From: Arabidopsis thaliana
Taxonomy: Eukaryota > Streptophyta > Magnoliopsida > Brassicales > Brassicaceae
NCBI RefSeq assembly: GCF_000001735.4
Contig: NC_003076.8
Coordinates: 7,130,001 to 7,194,000, forward strand
DNA length: 64,000 nucleotides
Direction: 5' to 3'
The stretch's first letter is position 1. Every line of letters starts with the position of its first letter. Position numbers and translations under genes: made by a program. Below are positions 9,892 to 19,152 of this stretch, in pieces. The notes below the pieces were generated by a model. It was given only the letters and a program-made list of their open reading frames with translations, searched no databases and was not told the origin of the DNA.

Positions 9892-12800
9892 TCAGCAAAA
9901 GAACATTGAACTAGCAACGTTGGTGTTCAGCTTCGGCATGGGAGGCACAGGGACTGCTCCAGCTGTGGTGATCCCGCCGTGGCTCGATGAAGTCTCAGAC
10001 ATGTCCTCAAACTTCATTGCAGTTGCCATCTGTGCAGCCGCCAAATGAGCATAACATATCGGCGCAACTGCATAATAATCAAGTTGTGTCAATTTTTCAA
10101 ATTCTACACATAAAGCTGAGATATCAAATGCCAAAAGAATTACCAAGAGAGATGGCAGTTGTGCTCCGCTGGTAGCTACAAGTAATAAAGCAAAGAATTA
10201 AGAGATTAATGGCTAAATTCAATACAGAGATTTAATGTATCAGGTAAAAAAAAGTTTGAAGTGATGTGCTGCTTACACATAGGATAGTGAATGCACAAGT
10301 TCTTGGAGTTGATCTGTGTCAAATCCAATCTCGTCGTAGAGCACATGGTAATGTGTTGGCCTTGTAGTTCCCTAACACATCGAAAAGTGTTTTTAAGTTT
10401 TTGTTCGATTCATAAAGGATTCGAGCATAATAATATATATACTTATCACTTACAATCTTTCCAGCATGAGCACAAAGATAGAAATCGTTGTTGTGTTGGT
10501 GACAGATGTTGCTGTCAATTATTGTTCCTGCGGGTAAATAGAGAACAGGTTTCAAGTCATTTCAACAACACTAACAAACAAACAAAACACAAAAAAATAT
10601 CTGCAACTGTTTACCTGGAAGAACATTATTAGGGCTTTCGGTTTGGAAGAACTTCGTGTGGTGGTTTATCTGAGCTATGATCAGTGTAAACTTGGGATCT
10701 TACTTCTGATCCAAGAACTTGCATGCCTAATAATGTAACAAAAGTTAAACCTTAAACTCCAAAATGGTCAAACATAGGCTAAGTATTTAAGAGCTTAAAA
10801 ATGGTAAAACCAAAATCCTTACTTGCATCATCTGATCCAGTTCAATATTAAGAACTTGGTTAAACTGAGATTCACTGACACCATCCCTGCATGTATTGGT
10901 GTAGTTAAGAGTTAGAAAAATTGTATTAAACTACATGCATGCCTAAAAATTATACATGCATACCTGAAAATGATAATGTGATTCGGTTTCTTTCCAGAAC
11001 TTGAGTGAAAGTCAAGCAAGAGCTCTCTGTAAACACATCATTGAATCTTAAAAATCATATACTGTTACATAAAAGCAGGGCTAATTAATACGAGTTACAA
11101 AATAGTCCAGTAATATATAGTATTACCTCATGATACCTTGATCATCTTTGTCAGAGACGGGTTTAAAGAGGCTATCGATCATTTCAACTTTAGGCGACTG
11201 TGTACGCACACAAGCCCTGTATTTTGAGATCAGTGGCCACTCTCTGGAGCTCACAACCTATGCATTCCAAAGATATCAGTAGCTTACATAAAAATACAAC
11301 ACAAGAAAGTGAAAAAGAAAAAAAAAAACAATGTTACCGCGGCAATGGATGGTATATGATCAGACTGTCCAGGAGAACCATGAGATACATCCATTCCAAT
11401 AATGATGGTAGGAACTCTCATTACCAGAGGCATTGTTCCTGACAGCTCCATATCCAAAACTGAATTCAATCCACCAAGCTATACAGAAATGGCAGAGATT
11501 AACTATAAGATTATTATATCAGAAACTACAAAGATTGATTCAAGAAGAGATCATCACCTTGGCATTTATCTTTAGTAGAAGATTTGTGAGATACTGATCA
11601 TTTAAGTTTTGAGGAGGAACAATACATTCACAATTCCACATTGAACAAGATTTTTCTTTTTCCAAGGACCTAAGTGATAAAATTTTCCATATGAGAAAAA
11701 AAAAAAAGGTGTATACTATATGATTCAGGAAAGGTTAAGTGCTTAGTGTTACCATAAACATCAGAGTTTTTCTTTTCGAGTATGCATAGAAGGAATTTTG
11801 GAGGAACTTCGCCGAGTATTGATTGTAAATGTTGAAACATCTTATCAACTCTTACAGAACCAGTGGCATCCTTAAACTGAGGATTTTCTTCAAAGACGAC
11901 ATGGTATGGAGAATCTACGTTCTGGTAATGAAAACAAAACAAAAAAACCAAGAGAGGGTTTTGTTATTAGTGTTCTTTATTGTAGTAACCAATGGTCCTG
12001 ATGACGAAAAGTAAGCTTACAATTCCTTTCATCTTTCCACATCTGGTCAAATCATCAATAATCTTTTGCGGGTCACAGCGAGCAGAGAAGTTCACAACAG
12101 CCCATCTAGTAACTGTGGCTGGCTTAAAAAATGTCTGTAGATGAAAGTTTGATGATCAGTGTCACAAGTTTTCAAAACAAAACTTGTTTGAGAAGACAGA
12201 GGATAGTTAAGGACCTTGTTCTTGAAGTTCCAACTCCCATTAATAGGATAGATGTCTTGTTCTTTGCCAGCTTTAAGCTGTTTATAAGGGATTAAGAGAC
12301 CACAGATATATAATAATAAAATCAAACCTTCCATAACCAAAAATGTAATGGAAGAAAAATCACCTTTGGTGTTGGTAACACGCGGCCTTCGACTTGAGTG
12401 AAGTCAGAGCCAATCCTAACACCACATTCTTGCAACATTGGGTCATCATTATAATTACTAGTCTTGAGAGCCTGCAAAACATGGAACTTAGTATACATAA
12501 AAATGCAAATAAAAAGAGGATAAATGGAAAATTTAAAGTCCTTACTCTGGTTAACACACCAATTCTTTGTTGTGGATTCTGCCTTGATTCTTTGATAAGG
12601 TTACTCCTCTGGAATTTGGTTAGCGCTTTAGTATAGCGTTGTAGAGATACAAGCTCACAGAGCTGCAAAATGTTTTATAAAACAAAAGATGGGAAAGTAT
12701 CATAAGTATCATAAGCCATTAAACATGAGATTATGTGGAAGAAAAACAAAACAAAAAACAAATATTACCTCAATGGGAAAGTAGGTAGGACGATTTGGCT

Positions 12801-14272
12801 TACCAACATTGATACAAGGTAAGCCACCCGAGTAACGCAGTTCGATTTCACGGATCCTAGTGAAGTAATCGGACACTGTAATCTCAACCTCCTCAAATTC
12901 CCTGTTTTGGTTCCTTTTCTTCCAAGTAAACCTAAATCACACAAGAAAAAGAGATAAACGAGAAGCAAAACAAGAAAACTTAAAATAAATATCAACTCAC
13001 AACATACGTTTGATCTTTGCAGTGTAGTCCACTTAGTCCGGTTATCTTGTATTCTTGATTTGAAGGGAGGACTTTAACTCTAAGATTTTTCAGAGTATTT
13101 TTAGCCTATACGAGAGAGAAACAAAAAAAAAAATCAGAAAATGAAGTACTTCACCTCAAAGATATGCTAAAACACCATTTGAAATTCTTGTAAATACCTT
13201 TTTCCAGTTAATAGAGAATGGATCGTTCACACCTTGATTTGCAATAAGAAAATCAACAACAGGACCAGGTTTTACTATCATAGCAGTCGAAACATCTGAT
13301 GAAAGAAATTAAAACTGAAATGTTACAAAGAATGTTTTTAATACCACATGAAAAAACATATGTTAAAAGAAAAGAAATTACCAATATTGAGGGACAAGCC
13401 TCCCTGAGTAGTTCTGAAGCTTGAATGAAATCCTTTGCAACAATCTACACCTTCACCGATATTCGCAAAGTACTTTGCGTCATTGTGGAAGAAAGATTGC
13501 CGAACTAGGAGGCAACCTCTGCGCAAAATAGAAATGTGTCACAACATGAACATCAAGAACATCAAATATCCAAGAATATATCTAAGAAAAAAAAACTAAA
13601 AAAGGTTCACTAACTGTCTAGCTGCATTTTGGCTCAAAATACAGTCCATCACTCTGATAGCATCTAGAAGATGTTTAGTTTTCTTTCCTTGAAGAGCATT
13701 TGCAATAGCTTCCATTGGGATTTCTGGAGGCGCAAAAAGGATTGCAACATTGAATTTCTTGGATTGGTGAGGAAGCTTTAGTCTTTTGTCTGCGTTTCTC
13801 CTAGAAGGCGCGGTTTCAAGAACAACAGAGAAGTCTAGACTGGATCTAGGAAGAGGACCAACAGTATAAAGATTCTTGTCGCCATCATAAGCAAAATGTT
13901 TGCAACCCAAATCAGCTTGACAAGTCTGTTGAACTTTTTCAAGAATCTTTCTGCCAAAACCTTTGGCTAAAAGTGGACTACCATCTTCATATGTGATAGT
14001 AACCTGTATCCAAAGAGACAAAGCACACTATAAAGTATGTTTTCCAAATCAAGTCATGGAAACAGGAACAGGAAGGGAAACAAAAAGCGCACGCTGTAAT
14101 GGAAGAAATTATGACTGTTTGGTTTTCTGAAGTTGACTCTGAAGTGGTTAGTGAGCAGAAGAATCTTCTGTCCTTTGGAACCGTTGCCACGGCGAGTCAT
14201 TGGAAGAAGACTACTCTTGCTCTTCAAAGGTTCACGTTCCATGTGTTGAGGAGGCGGTAGAGTCGTATCCAT
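9892..14272 (-). CDS. AGO8: AGO8, AGO4-clade Argonaute with two bypassed lesions
   Basis: Coding exons, high to low: 14272-14093, 14003-13615, 13518-13382, 13295-13198, 13105-13008, 12931-12769, 12662-12546, 12471-12364, 12277-12215, 12122-12021, 11921-11753, 11655-11558, 11478-11338, 11257-11127, 11026-10964, 10886-10823, 10669-10615, 10527-10454, 10371-10277, 10175-10144, 10067-9892. They sum to 2553 bases, 850 aa. Order is N domain, PAZ, MID, PIWI. PIWI catalytic positions are kept: Asp in IIIGMDVSHGSPGQ, Asp in IIIFRDGVSESQF, His in APICYAHLAAAQM. The protein ends MFFC. AGO4-clade proteins load 24-nt siRNAs for DNA methylation. This frame works only with two non-ancestral acceptors, at 11655 (frameshift bypass) and 10669 (stop bypass). 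AGO8 is widely regarded as a near-pseudogene, and the sequence agrees. Likely At5g21030. Confidence 0.9.
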
Positions 14273-15057
14273 TTCTCGGCCTCCAGATGTTATGCGTCGT
14301 TGATCCTTAGTTCGGTTCTGGCTTTGACGTACCTAAGGTGTTTGGCCCCGAATAAGGAATAACCCTTAAATAGTAAAAGAAAGGATTATGTAAGAGGAGA
14401 TGAAGAGGCGTGCGGTGAGTGCAAAGAGTCTTAAAGCCTTTTTATGTTTTACGCTAAGGAAGACAAAGAGTTTTTCTTGTACATGAAATTCGAGAGGGTA
14501 CACTAGTCATTGATTTCTCACTTACATTGCATGCATTACTTTTTTAATTAAGTGGATAATTATTGGCTTTTGTTGTGGATTAACTGCAATAGAATTTAGT
14601 GGGTAGATTGAAGTCGAAGAGACTAGGAATTCAAACGAGAGAACTAGGAATTGATCTGGGAATTCAAACGAAAGAACCAAGACTCATGAGGCTTTGCTAT
14701 TCTGTCATGGTCGATCAAATATCAAATTCTTCAAGTTTCAAAGAAAAGCCAATAGAGAATTGGAACTTCCTTTTTTGTTTATATTTTTCGTTTTCTTGTT
14801 TTTGAACTTGAAAAATATTACTATGTTTGTTGTATTGTAAGATTTTGAAATTCAGTTAGAAGTTAGTGAACCTTCGAGGAATCTCTTGCATTTTTTCATA
14901 CTAAAAGCTTCCAAAATATATGAACTAAAAGCCAATTTTCTCATTTTCCACCAATCATAAAGACCCAACTCTGATAGCTTAAAAGTTAAAGCCAACATGT
15001 GTCAAGGTTATAAAATTGCTTTACTAAATGTATTAAAGATAAATCCAATCTTATCGC
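14273..15057. other. Gap between the 5' end of AGO8 and the 3' end of FBX2
   Basis: Holds the AGO8 upstream region and the FBX2 3' side. An imperfect duplication lies at about 14621-14679: two copies of CT(A/G)GGAATTCAAACGA(G/A)AGAA 38 bases apart. A 68-codon plus-strand frame (14599-14805) simply reads through this repeat and does not look like a gene. Otherwise AT-rich with nothing assignable. Confidence 0.6.
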
Positions 15058-16677
15058 TTAGGCCTTCGCCTTCCCGCTTGCTCTTCGTTTACTATGCCAG
15101 GCTCGGTTCCTTTCTCCATTGATGGGGTTCTTATGAGCAGCAATGGAGCATTGGTCAGGCCTTCCATTCTTTGCGTTCATCTCCATTTGCATTCTCCTTC
15201 GTCTCATCCTATTCTCATGCCTCATTCCTTTCAGAGCTCGGGTCCTTCGCTCTATCTCCAATGCTTGTGTGAAGTTCCATATCCGGACTGTGCCTTCTTC
15301 ACCTCCACACACTATACGGTCATAACCCACGTCCACAGAGAACAAGTTTGACCCGAACCCGTGCAGCATTCGTTGTGGCGGTTCCACAGTACTCGAAGAA
15401 ATCCTTTTGGAATAGGCACAACGGTTAGTTTTTAACAGTTTCCTAACGTCGATAAGTGCGAGTTTACCGTCACCGGATGCTGAGACAAGCCAAGGAAACT
15501 CAAAAGAAAGAGAGTAGACAGGACTAGTGTGAGGCATCCATTGAGATATAAGTACAACGCTTGTTTCACTACCGTATCTTCTGATCTCAAACATTTTAAT
15601 CCCTCCATCTTCTCCACCAGTAAACAGGAAATCCCCAGTATGGCTTCTTGCCAAAGAGTAAGTGGTACCCTCATGAGCATCAGGGATGATCGCCAATGGA
15701 GTCTCACTGCTAACGTCCCAAATATATACATCAGAACCTGACGTGCTAGCGAGGGTGGTTTCATGAGGTGCAAGTCCCCAAACCCAATCACTATGCCTCA
15801 AGGTTTTGACACACTTCATTGAAGATCGATCCCATATACGAACAGACATATCCCATGAACCGCTAAAGATACTTGTCATGTCCAGGGCAAGAGATGTAAT
15901 AGGACCCTCATGTCCCCATAGCCGAAACTCAGTCTTCTCTTTCTGAAAACCTGTGAGATCAAACAGGTTCCGGAGACCATCCAGTGATTTCCAGCAATGA
16001 ATGAATCCATCAGTACCGCCAGCTACCAACAGCTTTGTATCAGCAGCAAGTGCCCTAATCGTACAACCGAGAGGTTTAGATGCCGCAATAGACAAGCCTT
16101 CTTCCATGTCCCACATCCGAACAATGGAATCATATCCAGAAGTGAAAACGAGCTTGGCAGAAGCTAAGAGAAAAACAGTCCGGACTGCTTCAGTGTGACC
16201 ATACAGAGTATCAATACTATAACGTCCTAAAAAGGTCCTACTCCTAAATTCCCTTTCAACAAACAGATCTTTCCATGATCTCTCATCAGAAAGCCCTGAA
16301 CTTGCAGCTCCGAAAACTACAGGGAGTCCCCATCTCTCACGATAGAACTCCTTCCAAGCGTGATGCTCAGATGCTAACCTATGCAGATAAGTTGAAACAC
16401 AAGACACTAGACCCAACTCTTTTGGGTCAAGGCAATTAAGAATCTCAGATATCAATGCCTGAGGTAAATCAATAATGGTAGTAGACAAATCCTTGTCAGA
16501 GAGTAACTGTTTCGAGCCACTGGGCACTAAAGTTCCCTTCTTTTTCTGACAACACAACTTCACATTTGGAATCTCAACAGACCCATCATTACCTATTCTC
16601 AAATCGGTATTCAAAAGACCAGACTCACTTCTTTGATCGTTCGCAGCTTCAAGTCTCTCTTGGCACTCAAATTCCAT
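15058..16677 (-). CDS. FBX2: FBX2, F-box and WD40-repeat protein (SCF substrate receptor)
   Basis: A single coding exon of 539 aa. The frame opens further upstream at a GTG (16713), but the first ATG is at 16677 (MEFECQER), so I start there. Residues about 69-110 form the F-box (IDLPQALISEILNCLDPKEL), which docks on SKP1/ASK. From about residue 158 to 485 come WD40 repeats (YGHTEAVRTVF, WGHEGPITSLALDM, IRVWGGEEGTVRIWNF-type units), which bind substrate. The tail is strongly basic (RRTRALKGMRHENRMRRRRM). The protein is reported to act in phosphate-starvation and root-hair control in Arabidopsis. The 5' leader probably contains an intron with donor at 17017 (AAG/GTACTAAC). No lesion. Likely At5g21040. 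Confidence 0.95.
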   Translation of the reverse strand: MEFECQERLEAANDQRSESGLLNTDLRIGNDGSVEIPNVKLCCQKKKGTLVPSGSKQLLSDKDLSTTIIDLPQALISEILNCLDPKELGLVSCVSTYLHRLASEHHAWKEFYRERWGLPVVFGAASSGLSDERSWKDLFVEREFRSRTFLGRYSIDTLYGHTEAVRTVFLLASAKLVFTSGYDSIVRMWDMEEGLSIAASKPLGCTIRALAADTKLLVAGGTDGFIHCWKSLDGLRNLFDLTGFQKEKTEFRLWGHEGPITSLALDMTSIFSGSWDMSVRIWDRSSMKCVKTLRHSDWVWGLAPHETTLASTSGSDVYIWDVSSETPLAIIPDAHEGTTYSLARSHTGDFLFTGGEDGGIKMFEIRRYGSETSVVLISQWMPHTSPVYSLSFEFPWLVSASGDGKLALIDVRKLLKTNRCAYSKRISSSTVEPPQRMLHGFGSNLFSVDVGYDRIVCGGEEGTVRIWNFTQALEIERRTRALKGMRHENRMRRRRMQMEMNAKNGRPDQCSIAAHKNPINGERNRAWHSKRRASGKAKA

Positions 16678-17210
16678 GAAAAGCCAGTCAGCGTCCGATG
16701 TAGCCCGTAACACTTAAACAAGGAGCTTTTCACGAACGACTCTGACCGGATCTCGAAAATCTACAGCACCAGAGACGAATCCAGCTAAGCTTGAAGATAA
16801 ACGAGAAAAACGATTCATCAATAGAACCAAACCAGATTAAACAAAATACAAATTTTTACCCCCAAAAATCGATAACAATCAGACCAACACATCATAAACA
16901 AAGAAAAACGAAGAGATTCGTAAATGTTAGCTAAAACGAAACAGAGGAACAACGATAAATCCCTAGAAACAGAGATGAAAGCTAAAACAAGCAAGCGGAA
17001 TCGAGAAAAGTTAGTACCTTTAGTAATCAAAAACAATCTATTCGTAACAGAGAGAGGATTTTCGCCAAAATTACGTTGCCCTAATTTCTCTAATCGGATT
17101 GATGAGATTTTGAAGATGGAGAACCAAAAGGTCCAAAACCAACCAAGCATCAAACAATGTAAAAAAAAAAACATTATTGCCAATTTGTTTTTTTTTTATG
17201 GTCCCCGGAC
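16678..17210 (-). promoter_or_regulatory. FBX2 5' leader with probable leader intron, and promoter
   Basis: On the minus strand a leader exon ends at 17018 with a consensus donor GTACTA. Plausible acceptors lie near 16760-16790, ahead of the ATG at 16677. The extent is inferred from splice signals only. Just beyond, 17206-17230 holds an inverted pair CGGACGGT and ACCGTCCG separated by about 9 bases. Confidence 0.5.
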
Positions 17211-17310
17211 GGTGCTATACTAACCGTCCGATCGAAAAACAAATCAAGCGTCCAGATCGTACGATATGAGCAGCTACAACACATGTATATCTTTGTTTTA
17301 TTATATAAGA

Positions 17311-17841
17311 TTGATCCTATTTTTGCTGCGTTATATTCTCAAAGTTTTCAAAATTCCACAATAAGTGATTTTTAGTTGTAAATACGCTTTTTCTAGTAAG
17401 AGTAAGATTTTGCATGGAGATCATATATCACATGTTCTTCCATGCAACCATGACCTTGAAGCAATAGCTTATTCTTGTCCAATAATGCTATTGGCGCCAG
17501 AGGGAAGTGGACAAAGAAAGAGTTTTTGTGAGATCTATCGAACATAATTTGTTCCATGGCTTGTTGCCGCCTGAAGAATCTAACGACCATATCACTTGGG
17601 TTAGCCCCTTTGTCTCCGATACACACAAGCGACTATTGAGGATGCACATGATGTCTTTGAAACGGTCACGTTCATGAGATAACTTGAAAAGTTTCGGTGT
17701 GAAATGACCCATCTAAATACACGGGATAAAGATCAAATTTAATTTGGGCTTCTAGCCCATAACTATCAAGCCCATAATTTGGTTTACTTTTATTTGATTC
17801 TATTTTTGCTGCGTAATTTTCTCAAAGTTTTCAAAATTTCC
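17311..17841. repeat. 48-base direct repeat flanking the F-box relic
   Basis: 17311-17358 and 17794-17841 share the string CTATTTTTGCTGCGT followed by TTCTCAAAGTTTTCAAAATT, with a few differences. The right copy is in the immediate promoter of the hyccin gene, so the left copy looks like a duplicated promoter piece. The interval between them carries the F-box relic. Confidence 0.8.
17369..17712 (-). pseudogene. F-box-associated domain relic, frameshifted
   Basis: From 17712 downwards the minus strand reads GHFTPKLFKLSHERDRFKDI, then WSLDSSGGNKPWNKLCSIDL, typical of the C-terminal associated domain of plant F-box proteins. The frame then closes after LWRQ, while an overlapping frame carries on with PIALLDKNKLLLQGHGC and YDLHAKSY, again family-like. 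So one frameshift splits the domain near 17540. There is no F-box and no upstream exon here. The relic sits between two copies of a 48-base sequence that also forms the promoter of the hyccin gene. Confidence 0.65.
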
Positions 17842-17889
17842 ATATTTTTCACCTCTACTCTCTCAGAAGCGATCATCATCTTCCCCAAA

Positions 17890-18957
17890 ATGTCTGATTC
17901 TTCCTCAAGCCATGACTCACCACCTTCTCCGGCGATCACCGGAGATTCAGAAACCACAGTGACCAACAACGAATCAGAATCCAACACAAAATGTCAAACA
18001 GCAATCCAATCCTTATCCACGATCGTCACAAACACAAACATCCCTTCCACAATAACCATCCTCCTCGACGATGAAGCCGTCTCCACCGCGATCTCCTCTC
18101 TCCTCCTACGTCCCGATTCAGGCGCCGGAGATAACAACCTCTGCCGTTGGCTCTACGACACATTCCAATCCGCGGAACCATCGCTTCAGCTTCTCGTCCT
18201 CCGATTCGTTCCTTTAATCGCTGGTCTCTACCTCTCTCGTGTCCCTCTCCGTCAACCACAAGCCGGATTCGAAGCCGTTTTACTCGCTCTCTACGCGCAC
18301 GAAACAACCTCACGTGCCGGTCAAGCAATAACCGTCAACATTCCAGATCTCTCATATCCAAGCATTTACCATGAATCCAAAGGTCTCACAAGGAACAACA
18401 ACTCAACGTGCCTCAACATCGCTGTGATCTCCTCCACGTTAGATCCACACGGGACGGTTAGATCCACGCGCCGCGCGAGGATCGTCGGAGTCGCGTTGGA
18501 GCTTTACTATAGCAAAATCTCGAAAATGCCACGCGAATCTAAGCTTAATTTCTGTGAATCGTGTGAGAAATGGGCGGGGCAAAACGGAGAAACGGAGCAA
18601 TCTTCACGGGCTGTGATTCCGACTTTGAGCGATGATTCGTGGAGAGAGGAAGAGAATGTTGCTATTGGAGGAAGATCTGAGAGAGATAGTGGAAGGATTC
18701 CATTGCCATGGGAGCTTCTCCAACCGATTTTGAGGATCTTAGGGCATTGTCTCCTTGGGCTCAAAATGGAAGATAGGGAGTTATCTGAGGCGGCGAATAA
18801 AGCTTGTCAGAGTTTGTATCTCCGATCTCTGCATGATATAAATCCGAAGGCGATTTTGGCTACCGGAAGTCTTCTTCGGCTCCGTGAGATGGCTCTTGAT
18901 CCCAAGAATCAAATCGATCACACTGAGCTATCAAACGACACCGTTCTCTCCGTTTGA
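17890..18957 (+). CDS. Hyccin/FAM126-family subunit of the PI4K-alpha1 complex
   Basis: A single-exon gene of 355 aa. The frame is open further upstream (from a TTG), but the only ATG in context is 17890 (AAAATGTCT), giving MSDSSSSHDSPPSPAI. Residues 1-50 are a Ser/Thr-rich disordered head. About 50-345 is the hyccin domain (AIQSLSTIV, LLRPDSGAGDNNLCRWLYDT, LLVLRFVPLIAGLYLS, then PLPWELLQPILRILGHCLLG). In animals, hyccin with TTC7 and EFR3 holds PI4KIIIalpha at the plasma membrane; Arabidopsis has a matching PI4Ka1-NPG-HYC-EFOP complex that makes PI4P there. I remember this locus as At5g21050, named HYC1 in that work, but am not sure of the number. The EFR3-like gene at 28035-32906 encodes the anchor of the same complex. 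Confidence 0.9.
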   Translation: MSDSSSSHDSPPSPAITGDSETTVTNNESESNTKCQTAIQSLSTIVTNTNIPSTITILLDDEAVSTAISSLLLRPDSGAGDNNLCRWLYDTFQSAEPSLQLLVLRFVPLIAGLYLSRVPLRQPQAGFEAVLLALYAHETTSRAGQAITVNIPDLSYPSIYHESKGLTRNNNSTCLNIAVISSTLDPHGTVRSTRRARIVGVALELYYSKISKMPRESKLNFCESCEKWAGQNGETEQSSRAVIPTLSDDSWREEENVAIGGRSERDSGRIPLPWELLQPILRILGHCLLGLKMEDRELSEAANKACQSLYLRSLHDINPKAILATGSLLRLREMALDPKNQIDHTELSNDTVLSV

Positions 18958-19152
18958 CCCCGTTTTGTTATTTATTTAGTCAACGCTTTCTTTTAAACAA
19001 CCAGCAAAAAAAAAAAAAATCTCTTTTTGGTAATGTTAAGGAGAGGCCACGTTCTTGTTGGCTAATTTTCTGCCTTGACAAGATCAGAGAAGAGATCAAT
19101 TATGAATTGTGTTATTATTATTTTGATAAAAACTAAATACCACAGCCTCCTC

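Noticed and set aside
14599..14805. 68-codon ORF upstream of AGO8
   Set aside because: It arises from a short local duplication; no family-like sequence.
16678..16713. Twelve extra N-terminal codons of FBX2
   Set aside because: They begin at GTG, not ATG, and lie in the leader; the first ATG is at 16677.
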